Program-made: the position numbers and the translations under genes
Notes under the pieces: model-generated
What the model was told of the DNA's origin: nothing
What the model saw: the letters and a program-made list of their open reading frames with translations, nothing else
Databases searched by the model: none
Shown here: piece by piece, positions 6,809 through 13,097 of the stretch
How positions within the stretch are numbered: position 1 is the stretch's first letter
Layout of the letters: each line of letters opens with the position of its first letter
From: Prolixibacteraceae bacterium
GTDB lineage: Bacteria > Bacteroidota > Bacteroidia > Bacteroidales > Prolixibacteraceae
Direction: 5' to 3'
Length of the DNA stretch: 13,097 nt
NCBI GenBank assembly: GCA_027858145.1
Contig: JAQIDF010000362.1
Location: 1-13,097, forward strand

Positions 6809-7059
6809 AAGTATTCACACTATCCCTTTTGAAAACAACAGATTGAAAATCTATTGTCCTCTTACCGCAGCCTGCAACTTCAAAACGTTAAGAGGACCCC
6901 GCTTTTTTAAAGGGGGTTAAAAGCCTCCCTTTTTGGTTAAAACCCATCATTATAAACACACTGTTCCTGTTGAAAACACAGATTAGAAATCTGTCCTCCT
7001 CTTACCGCAGCCTGCAATTTCAAAACGTTAAGAGGATCCCGCTTTTTTAAAGAGGGGGT
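6794..7059. repeat. Downstream REP-like repeat block flanking the RAYT gene (right copy)
   Basis: Same order of parts as 5811-6070. A truncated first hairpin arm (6797-6806) overlaps the RAYT stop codon. Then come hairpin 6835-6857 (arms ACAACAGATT / AATCTATTGT, one mismatch), GTCCTCTTA (6856-6864) pairing perfectly with TAAGAGGAC (6889-6897), the CCCCGCTTT / AAAGGGGG hairpin (6897-6915), the overlapping AAAGGGGG / CTCCCTTT pairing, and the 28-bp linker (6935-6962). The second unit follows: perfect hairpin 6978-6994, with TCCTCTTA (6997-7004) pairing with TAAGAGGA (7029-7036). The middle reads TTCAAAACGTTAAGAGGA-like in both right-hand units but differs in both left-hand units. Confidence 0.85.
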
Positions 7060-7087
7060 TTACTTCATTCGAATAAAAGGAAACCAC

Positions 7088-7112
7088 ACAGATTAGGGTA
7101 CAATCCTCCTCT
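7088..7112. repeat. Degenerate REP-like half-hairpin
   Basis: Begins ACAGATTAG exactly as the intact hairpins do and ends in TCCTCCTCT, but the right arm (normally AATCTG) has mutated, so the stem no longer closes. It appears to be a decayed outer member of the right-hand repeat cluster. Confidence 0.6.
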
Positions 7113-7167
7113 AGCATTAAATCCACCCACACTAATTTTTATCATTAATTGCCTCTGATATTTCACG

Positions 7168-7198
7168 TAAATTTAGTTCAATTTTAAAACTAAATTTA
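7168..7198. promoter_or_regulatory. Perfect 11-bp inverted repeat at the hutH start (candidate operator/promoter)
   Basis: Left arm TAAATTTAGTT (7168-7178) and right arm AACTAAATTTA (7188-7198) are perfect inverted complements around a 9-nt centre; the last base of the right arm is the A of the hutH ATG. The left arm also contains TAAATTTA, one base off the TAnnTTTG -7 element, so a regulator bound here would sit on the promoter. Alternatively the repeat could fold in mRNA and occlude the start, if transcription begins upstream of it. Which of these applies is inference; the symmetry itself is plain. Confidence 0.6.
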
Positions 7199-8772
7199 TG
7201 TTAAACCCAATATTTCATTATGGCGAAGATATCCTGACGGTTGGCATTGCCATCGATATACTTCATGATAAAACTCGTGGAATTCTTTCAGAAAAAGCAC
7301 GTGCAAAAGTTCAAAAGAACCGCGATGTAGTTGCCGCAATAGTTCATAATAAAAAAGAAGTTTATGGTGTTAACACGGGATTTGGCCCGCTTTGTACAAC
7401 CTTAATAGGCGAAAAAGACACAAAGAAACTTCAATATAATTTACTGATGAGTCACAGCGTGGGAGTGGGCAACCCAACTACCCCCGAAATTGCCAAGCTG
7501 ATGATGGTGCTTAAAGTACACTCGCTGGCACAAGGTTATTCGGGCATATCCATAGAAACACTTGAACGCATTATCTGGCACATCGACAATAATATTATCC
7601 CGTATGTTCCCGAACAAGGCTCTGTCGGAGCCTCGGGCGACCTGGCACAACTGGCTCACCTCTTCCTTCCACTTATAGGGATGGGCAAAATATGGAATAA
7701 CGGCCATGAAATGACTACCAAAGATTATTTCAAAAACCAAAACATTCAACCGGTAGAACTTGGCCCCAAAGAAGGATTGGCACTCATTAACGGCACTCAA
7801 TTCATGTTAGCCAATGCAGTAATGCTGGTTGAGCGCATGCAAAATTGCCTTGACCATGCCGATATTATCGCGGCCATGAACCTCGAGGCCATGCTGGGCT
7901 CAGTGAAAAGCTTTGACGAAGAATTGCACACACTACGCCCGTATGCCGGAAATATTTATGTTGCCAAACGAGTACGCACCCTGTTGGAAAATTCAGAAAT
8001 TGTGAAGTCGCATGCCAACTGCCACCGCGTGCAAGATCCCTACTCGCTACGCTGTATCCCTCAGGTGCATGGTGCTTCGCGCAATGCCTGGCTGCACCTC
8101 AAAGAAATCATACAAATAGAACTCAATTCGGTAACCGACAACCCCATCATTTTCAGTGAACACAAAACCATTACCGGTGGCCATTTTCACGGACAGCCCA
8201 TCGCCATCCCCATGGATTATGCAGCTATCGCGGCTGCCGAACTGGGTAACATTTCTGACCGCCGCGTCTACCTTTCGCTAACCGAAAGTGTGCCGGGGCT
8301 ACCCAAACTTCTAATGAAAGAAACCGGCCTAAACTCCGGATTTATGATTCCGCAATACACCACCGCCGCCCTCGTGAGCGAAAATAAAAGCATGTGCTTT
8401 CCTGCCAGCGCCGACAGCATACCCACATCACTCGGGCAGGAAGACCACGTAAGCATGGGTTCCATCAGCGGTCGTAAAGCTTTGCAAATTGTTGATAACC
8501 TTGAAAAAATACTGGGAATTGAACTTCTTACCGCGGCACAGGGTTTTGATTTCAGAAGACCTTTAAAATCGGGTATTCTTATGGATAAATGCCACGAATA
8601 TGTACGCTCAAAAATTGCATTTGCCGACTCCGACCGGTATTTCGACCCCGATATTGATGAAGCCATTGATATTATCCGCTCTAAGGAATTGATAAAGATT
8701 ACAAACGAAACAGCAAGAGAACAACACATCGACTTTAAAAATGAATACCATGAAACCTTCGGAATTTATTGA
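7198..8772 (+). CDS. hutH: Histidine ammonia-lyase
   Basis: 524 aa, close to the usual 500-510 of the family. HutH deaminates L-histidine to trans-urocanate, the first step of histidine degradation, in the cytosol. The Ala-Ser-Gly triad that forms the MIO electrophile is A145-S146-G147, inside GSVGASGDLAQLAH. Other family landmarks: YGVNTGFGPL (Y56 to L65), SHSVG (H86), INGTQ (197-201), RVQDPYSLRCIPQVHGA (277-293), NSVTDNPIIF (310-319) and SLGQEDHVSMGS (411-422), in which E415 corresponds to the conserved active-site Glu. The ATG at 7198 is preceded by a perfect inverted repeat. It is followed by hutU with a 32-nt overlap, so the two are one translation-coupled operon. The rest of the hut pathway is not in view. 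Confidence 0.96.
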   Translation: MLNPIFHYGEDILTVGIAIDILHDKTRGILSEKARAKVQKNRDVVAAIVHNKKEVYGVNTGFGPLCTTLIGEKDTKKLQYNLLMSHSVGVGNPTTPEIAKLMMVLKVHSLAQGYSGISIETLERIIWHIDNNIIPYVPEQGSVGASGDLAQLAHLFLPLIGMGKIWNNGHEMTTKDYFKNQNIQPVELGPKEGLALINGTQFMLANAVMLVERMQNCLDHADIIAAMNLEAMLGSVKSFDEELHTLRPYAGNIYVAKRVRTLLENSEIVKSHANCHRVQDPYSLRCIPQVHGASRNAWLHLKEIIQIELNSVTDNPIIFSEHKTITGGHFHGQPIAIPMDYAAIAAAELGNISDRRVYLSLTESVPGLPKLLMKETGLNSGFMIPQYTTAALVSENKSMCFPASADSIPTSLGQEDHVSMGSISGRKALQIVDNLEKILGIELLTAAQGFDFRRPLKSGILMDKCHEYVRSKIAFADSDRYFDPDIDEAIDIIRSKELIKITNETAREQHIDFKNEYHETFGIY

Positions 8773-10420
8773 AAAATACGCCACACACCCACATTACAAA
8801 GCCCCTGTCGGCAAACAACTTCATGCCAAAAGCTGGCAAACCGAAGCTCCGCTTCGCATGTTGCTGAACAACCTCGACGAGGAAGTAGCTGAAGATCCTT
8901 CGAAACTGATTGTTTACGGAGGTACAGGCCAGGCAGCCCGCAATCCTGAGGCTTTGCGCAAAATCATTGAAATTCTGCTTGAACTCGATGAAGAACACAG
9001 TCTGCTGGTTCAATCGGGCAAGCCCGTTGGTGTAGTCCGTTCGCACACACAGGCGCCGCGTGTACTCATTGCCAACAGTAACCTCGTACCAGCCTGGGCC
9101 AACTGGGAACATTTTGAAGAACTCAAATCGCGCGGACTGATGATGTACGGGCAAATGACAGCCGGAAGCTGGATTTACATTGGCACACAAGGCATTTTGC
9201 AAGGCACATACGAAACCTTTGCCGAATGCGGTAAGAAATATTTCAACGGCGATCTGAAGCATCAACTTATCGTTTCGGGCGGACTTGGAGGCATGGGGGG
9301 AGCTCAACCCTTAGCTGCCACCATGGCCGGAGCTACTTTTCTTGGGGTCGACATCGATCCCGAACGAATTGAAAAACGCATCCATACGGGCTATATCGAC
9401 CGGATTACAGCCGACTACGAAGAAGCAAAAACATGGGTGCTCGAATCGAAAAATAAAGGCGAAGCACTTTCGGTAGGATTGGTTGCCGATATTGGCGACA
9501 TACTCGAAAAATTGCTTGCCGATAACATCACACCCGATATCGTTACAGACCAGACATCGGCACATGACCCGCTTTACGGATACGTGCCCAGTGGTTTCAC
9601 GCTGGACGAAGCCATAAAACTTAGAGAAGACGACCCCGTTGACTACAAACAACTGACCATTAAAAGCATGGCACGACATGTTGGCTTTATGTTGCAAATG
9701 AAAGACCGTGGCAGCGTTGTTTTTGATTATGGCAACAACCTGCGTGAATTTGCACGACAGGGTGGCGAAGAACGTGCTTATGAATACCACGGTTTTGTTC
9801 CAGAATTTATTCGTCCATTATTTTGCGACGGCCAGGGTCCCTTTCGATGGGCTGCCTTATCGGGCGATCCCGAAGACATTTACACGACCGACCGCGCTTT
9901 AATGGAAGCATTTCACGAAAACACGCATCTTAAAAAATGGTTGAAAGAAGCACAACAAAAAGTAAAATTTCAGGGTCTTCCATGCCGCATTTGCTGGCTG
10001 GGTTACGGAGAACGGGAAAAAGCCGGTAAAATTTTCAATGAACTGGTACGCGACGGAAAAGTAAAAGCGCCCATTGTAATTGGCCGCGACCACCTCGACT
10101 GTGGCTCGGTGGCATCGCCCAACCGCGAAACCGAGAGCATGAAAGACGGCAGTGATGCTGTATCTGACTGGCCATTACTCAATCTGATGGCAAATACCTC
10201 GGGCGGAGCCACATGGGTGTCGTTTCATCACGGAGGAGGCGTGGGCATGGGCTATTCACAACATGCCGGCATGGTTATCGTGGCTGACGGCACCGACCGT
10301 GCCAAAGAATGCCTTACACGTGTTCTTCATAACGACCCCGCTTTGGGAATCTATCGTCATGCCGATGCAGGGTACGAAAAAGCAATCCACAACATAAAAC
10401 ACTTTGGTTTGGATTTTTGA
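8741..10420 (+). CDS. hutU: Urocanate hydratase (urocanase)
   Basis: 559 aa, matching the classical urocanase length of about 555-560. It converts urocanate to 4-imidazolone-5-propionate using tightly bound NAD+ as an electrophile. Visible: YGGTGQAARN (59-68), SNLVPAWANWEHF (113-125), MYGQMTAGSWIYIGTQGI (135-152), NAD-binding GLGGMGGAQPLA (181-192), DQTSAHDPLYGY (270-281), the presumed active-site Cys C418 in CRICWLGYGER, GRDHLDCGSVASPNRETE (448-465) and HHGGGVGMGYSQH (496-508). Odd: a Cys (C454) replaces the Ser usually found in the DHLDS segment. The start is ATG 8741 or, 9 nt on, ATG 8750; both fall inside the 3' end of hutH, and neither has a clear ribosome-binding site, as is usual here. 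It converges on the - strand gene ending 41 nt away. Confidence 0.95.
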   Translation: MNTMKPSEFIEKYATHPHYKAPVGKQLHAKSWQTEAPLRMLLNNLDEEVAEDPSKLIVYGGTGQAARNPEALRKIIEILLELDEEHSLLVQSGKPVGVVRSHTQAPRVLIANSNLVPAWANWEHFEELKSRGLMMYGQMTAGSWIYIGTQGILQGTYETFAECGKKYFNGDLKHQLIVSGGLGGMGGAQPLAATMAGATFLGVDIDPERIEKRIHTGYIDRITADYEEAKTWVLESKNKGEALSVGLVADIGDILEKLLADNITPDIVTDQTSAHDPLYGYVPSGFTLDEAIKLREDDPVDYKQLTIKSMARHVGFMLQMKDRGSVVFDYGNNLREFARQGGEERAYEYHGFVPEFIRPLFCDGQGPFRWAALSGDPEDIYTTDRALMEAFHENTHLKKWLKEAQQKVKFQGLPCRICWLGYGEREKAGKIFNELVRDGKVKAPIVIGRDHLDCGSVASPNRETESMKDGSDAVSDWPLLNLMANTSGGATWVSFHHGGGVGMGYSQHAGMVIVADGTDRAKECLTRVLHNDPALGIYRHADAGYEKAIHNIKHFGLDF

Positions 10421-10461
10421 TTGACAATAATTTCAGGGTTTAAACTGATACTTGAACTTAT

Positions 10462-12057
10462 TCAATCAACTCTCATTAGCGGGCTGGTTACAATCTGTTC
10501 ATGTATAATTACTTCAAAACTATTTTCATTGTTGCATTCGGGGGCTGTATCACATTCGGCATATACATAAATTATCCGGCTGGTGGTAATTATTCCGCCC
10601 GCAGATAATTCCTCCCCTGTTCCTCCCGGTCCGGTGAAGTAATTACCGATATTTAGCGGTGGGAGTTCGTAAGCGCCACATACTTCAACATCTTCAGGGG
10701 CATCAACATCAATCGGGATACAATCAACCAGACCGTAAAGACTAAAATCATCGATTCTGAACGTACCTAATTGAGATGCTGCCTCAGACAAGCCCATACG
10801 AATGGTAACATTGCCCGTTAAACCCGAAACTGGGTTCAGCACTGTTGTTCTGCCTACATGCTTACCATAAGTTGGCGAAATACCAATCCCTATTTCTATT
10901 GAATTGGCAGCCAACGACCACAATGAAGGCCCTTTATCACTTCTCTGCCGCCAAAAATTAAAGCCCGATATCATCATTTGATAACCTTCGCGTACTTCAA
11001 GTGACAACACAAATTCGGGATTTCCCATCAAGTTATTTGCAGAAATAGCTTTACTAGGATTACCTTTTGCTCCGGCATACACAAGCCACTCTTCATTGGT
11101 ATTTGTCCACGATGAATTCTGCAGGTTTTCATCTATTTCAATCGGCATTTCCGCGTAAGGATGATCTGCAAATTCGCTTTCACCAAAATTATGAAAGTAT
11201 AAAACCGGGTATTCAACATTGACATGTAGTTCAGAGGACATTGACCCTGTTCCGCACACATTTGTACCTGAAACCGATATCAAAAAGTCATTTTCACCAG
11301 CTGTAACCACTACCCCATCCGTACCGGCTCCTTCCGTTCTTATAGCATCTCCGTTAATGTTCCACTCATAATCATCGGCCCTGTCGATGGGAGCAATTTG
11401 GTAAACAAGCCCGTTTTCACCGGGATAAGTCTCATTGTTGCCACTGATCATACCCGGTACAGCCGGCACCATGCAATCTCTATCAAAAACATAACCTTTA
11501 AAAACAAAATTTTTCACACTAAACGTACCTTCATCAGTTGATGCGCCCCATGCATATAACCTGAGCTCAATTGGTTCATCAACTTCCTGAAAATCTTCAC
11601 TTGCTAAATCAATATTTCCCCCATCAATAGCCGGCATACCAATATCATCTGTAAAATCATCAATACTTGAACGTAATACCACATTAACAGGACCGGTTTT
11701 ACTTTTTTGGGCCGTATATTCAAAAGAAAGAAAATCGATGTAACAATTAGTGCCGGGTGTTATGGTAAACGTAAAATATCGCATTTCATCCAACTCCGTA
11801 GTATTCCACAAACGGGCATTATACCGATCCTGTGCCTCATTACCTTCGATAGCATCACTCCGTCCGATACCTGAGAAAGTGAGATATTCATTTACTGTTT
11901 GTCCTGCAGTAAAAGGATTAGCAAGACTCGGATTTTCATCAACAATGGCGTTTTCAATAATGGTCTGGCTGAATGAAAAAGAACAAACAACTAAATAAAA
12001 ACCGGTTAAAACAGTTTTAATAAAAGTATTGTTTTGGAGGCGGCATTTTATACTCAT
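10462..12057 (-). CDS. Exported adhesin-like protein with PKD-like segment, apparently lacking a sorting domain
   Basis: 531 aa, not matched to a named family. An N-terminal signal peptide (about 1-31: basic start, hydrophobic TVLTGFYLVVCSFSFS, then Q) indicates export. Two beta-sandwich-like segments follow, each opening with a Phe/Tyr-rich strand and ending in a FSVKNFVFKGYV (about 178-189) or FRIDDFSLYGLV type strand, flanking a PKD-like segment near DYEWNINGDA. The last 80 residues match the Bacteroidota repeat type with the Cys-Pro-Leu-Asn pattern (CGAYELPPLNIGNYF, FTGPGGTG, IYVYAE), which normally occurs several times before a T9SS or CHU_C-type terminal domain. Here the protein stops soon after one repeat (SPLMRVD), so it looks shortened. 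Composition is acidic and rich in Asn, Thr and Gly. The likely role is surface adhesion or matrix; the ligand is unknown. Confidence 0.75.
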   Translation of the reverse strand: MSIKCRLQNNTFIKTVLTGFYLVVCSFSFSQTIIENAIVDENPSLANPFTAGQTVNEYLTFSGIGRSDAIEGNEAQDRYNARLWNTTELDEMRYFTFTITPGTNCYIDFLSFEYTAQKSKTGPVNVVLRSSIDDFTDDIGMPAIDGGNIDLASEDFQEVDEPIELRLYAWGASTDEGTFSVKNFVFKGYVFDRDCMVPAVPGMISGNNETYPGENGLVYQIAPIDRADDYEWNINGDAIRTEGAGTDGVVVTAGENDFLISVSGTNVCGTGSMSSELHVNVEYPVLYFHNFGESEFADHPYAEMPIEIDENLQNSSWTNTNEEWLVYAGAKGNPSKAISANNLMGNPEFVLSLEVREGYQMMISGFNFWRQRSDKGPSLWSLAANSIEIGIGISPTYGKHVGRTTVLNPVSGLTGNVTIRMGLSEAASQLGTFRIDDFSLYGLVDCIPIDVDAPEDVEVCGAYELPPLNIGNYFTGPGGTGEELSAGGIITTSRIIYVYAECDTAPECNNENSFEVIIHEQIVTSPLMRVD

Positions 12058-12083
12058 GGGGGAACAAGTATTTGTTTGCTTCC

Positions 12084-12115
12084 TAAAATTAATATATTTA
12101 AATCATTAATACAAA
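12084..12115 (-). promoter_or_regulatory. Candidate promoter for the adhesin-like gene
   Basis: Reading on the - strand, TTTG (12115-12112) is followed after 20 nt by TAATTTTA (12091-12084), which matches TAnnTTTG except at the last base. The predicted start of transcription is about 20 nt before the ATG at 12057. The spacing is good, the -7 element imperfect. Confidence 0.5.
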
Positions 12116-12197
12116 TATGAATATAAAATTATACCTGACCACACCAAATACCTCCCGAAAAAGGCTGTTCAATCAACTACAACTTACTCAAAAAAAT

Positions 12198-12205
12198 TAT
12201 CTTTG
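12198..12205 (+). promoter_or_regulatory. -7 promoter element for the ATP-cone nuclease gene
   Basis: TATCTTTG is a perfect TAnnTTTG element ending 21 nt before the ATG at 12227. No TTTG is found about 19 bp upstream, so the -33 element is weak or absent. It is divergent from the adhesin-like gene; the two promoters share the 169-nt gap at 12058-12226. Confidence 0.55.
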
Positions 12206-12226
12206 GGTTAATTAAATATCACACCA

Positions 12227-13075
12227 ATGACCAACAAAAAAAATAAAACAGTTCACATTACAAAAGCATCGGGAGAACAAGAGCCGTTTTCACCTGAAAA
12301 ACTGGCTCGTTCGCTTGAGCGATCGGGAACCGACACGGATGTCATCGAACATATCGTTTCGGATATTCAATCGTGGATTACCGACGGGATGAACACTCAT
12401 AAGATTTACAAACATGCCTTTTCGTTATTACGCTCGCGCAAATACGCCACAGCATCGCGTTATAAACTAAAACAGGCCATTATGGAACTCGGCAATACCG
12501 GTTACCCGTTTGAACACCTTATTAGCCGCGTTTTGGAAACACAGGGCTACAAAACTCAAACCGGCATTGTTGTGCAGGGGCGCTGCGTAACGCATGAAGT
12601 GGATGTAATTGCCACAAACAAACATAAACAGATATTGGTAGAATGTAAATACGCACAGGATGCCGGAAAACCGGTGAGCGTTAAGGTACCTCTTTATATT
12701 CACTCACGGGTGGAGGATATTATCAAAAAACGCGAAACATTGCCCGAGTTTAAAAACTTCACTTTTATCGGCTGCATAGCCACGAACACACGTTTTACAA
12801 GCGATGCCACTGATTACGGCAAATGTAACGACATGTTTCTTCTAGCCTGGGACTACCCGAAAGGAAACGGTTTGAAAGACATTATCGACCGCGAGAAAAT
12901 TTACCCGGTTACCGTGCTCAACAAGCTAACCAAAGCCCATAAGCAAAAACTCATGGATACTGGTATTGTTATCTGCCGGCAAATCACTGCCAGTCCTGAT
13001 ATGCTTAAGCCCCTTCAGTTGAACGACAAACGCACTAAAGATGTGCTTGATGAGATACATCAGCTGACACGGTAA
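12227..13075 (+). CDS. ATP-cone domain fused to Mrr-like PD-(D/E)XK nuclease
   Basis: 282 aa. Residues about 7-90 resemble an ATP-cone: VHITKASGEQEPFSPEKLARSL, then helices through YKHAFSLLRSRKYATASRYKLKQAI. ATP-cones bind ATP/dATP in ribonucleotide reductases and in the regulator NrdR. Residues about 92-190 look like a restriction-endonuclease-type Mrr fold: GYPFEHLISRVLETQGY (E97), HEVDVIA (D126) and the E-x-K element LVECKY (E139, K141), the usual PD-(D/E)XK metal site. The C-terminal 80 residues are unassigned. It is predicted cytosolic, with no signal peptide. The fusion suggests a nuclease controlled by the nucleotide pool, but that is inference; it could be repair, defence or nucleotide-stress related. 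No methyltransferase or specificity subunit is visible nearby, though the window ends 22 nt later. The ATG at 12227 is the natural start. Confidence 0.85.
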   Translation: MTNKKNKTVHITKASGEQEPFSPEKLARSLERSGTDTDVIEHIVSDIQSWITDGMNTHKIYKHAFSLLRSRKYATASRYKLKQAIMELGNTGYPFEHLISRVLETQGYKTQTGIVVQGRCVTHEVDVIATNKHKQILVECKYAQDAGKPVSVKVPLYIHSRVEDIIKKRETLPEFKNFTFIGCIATNTRFTSDATDYGKCNDMFLLAWDYPKGNGLKDIIDREKIYPVTVLNKLTKAHKQKLMDTGIVICRQITASPDMLKPLQLNDKRTKDVLDEIHQLTR

Positions 13076-13097
13076 AAATCATACCAAACCATGACAT

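Noticed and set aside
5811..7060. Classical IS element with terminal inverted repeats and target-site duplication
   Set aside because: The flanks are direct copies of multi-hairpin blocks, not terminal inverted repeats, and no short duplicated target site could be identified; the RAYT/REP interpretation fits better.
7441..7800. 119-codon open frame opposite hutH, and a similar one at 8268-8729
   Set aside because: They lie wholly inside a strongly conserved hutH reading frame on the other strand; no signal of their own.
8735..9307. 190-codon open frame antisense to hutU, and 9311-9790
   Set aside because: Long antisense frames follow from codon usage of the real gene; the hutU frame shows family motifs throughout.

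Overview
The window looks like chromosomal DNA from a Bacteroidota bacterium, probably a Bacteroidales/Marinilabiliales-type anaerobe or facultative marine relative (inference). The evidence is a subtilase with a type IX secretion (T9SS) C-terminal sorting domain, a Bacteroidota-style adhesin-like surface protein, promoters matching TTTG / TAnnTTTG, near absence of Shine-Dalgarno sequences, and a moderately AT-rich composition. No rRNA, tRNA, CRISPR array or prophage is visible.

Layout. 1-581 has no convincing gene but holds a tandem array of four REP-like hairpins (384-500). 582-1463 (-) is a fructosamine-kinase-family protein. A divergent promoter region leads to a compact + strand run: mnmA (tRNA 2-thiolation), a secreted S8 subtilase with T9SS tail, and xseA (exonuclease VII large subunit), with gaps of 29 and 4 nt. 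Then comes a RAYT (REP-associated tyrosine transposase, HUH family; 6113-6808) between two near-identical blocks of about 260 bp (5811-6070 and 6794-7059) made of nested hairpins. The histidine-utilisation pair hutH-hutU (7198-10420) follows, overlapping by 32 nt, with a perfect 11-bp inverted repeat touching the hutH start codon. On the - strand, 10462-12057 encodes an exported adhesin-like protein that seems to have lost its C-terminal sorting domain. Divergent to it, 12227-13075 encodes an ATP-cone domain fused to an Mrr-like PD-(D/E)XK nuclease.

How it works together. HutH and HutU do the first two steps of histidine degradation (histidine to urocanate to imidazolonepropionate); hutI, hutG or ftcD are not in the window. 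MnmA and XseA are housekeeping tRNA-modification and DNA-repair functions sharing a transcription unit with a secreted protease. The most interesting part is the RAYT and its repeats: the flanking repeats and the distant array at 384-500 share one architecture (palindrome, then a TCCTCTTA box) but differ by compensating stem changes. This suggests a family of structured elements maintained, and perhaps mobilised, by this or a related RAYT. Each flanking unit also carries further hairpins, some mutually exclusive and terminator-like.
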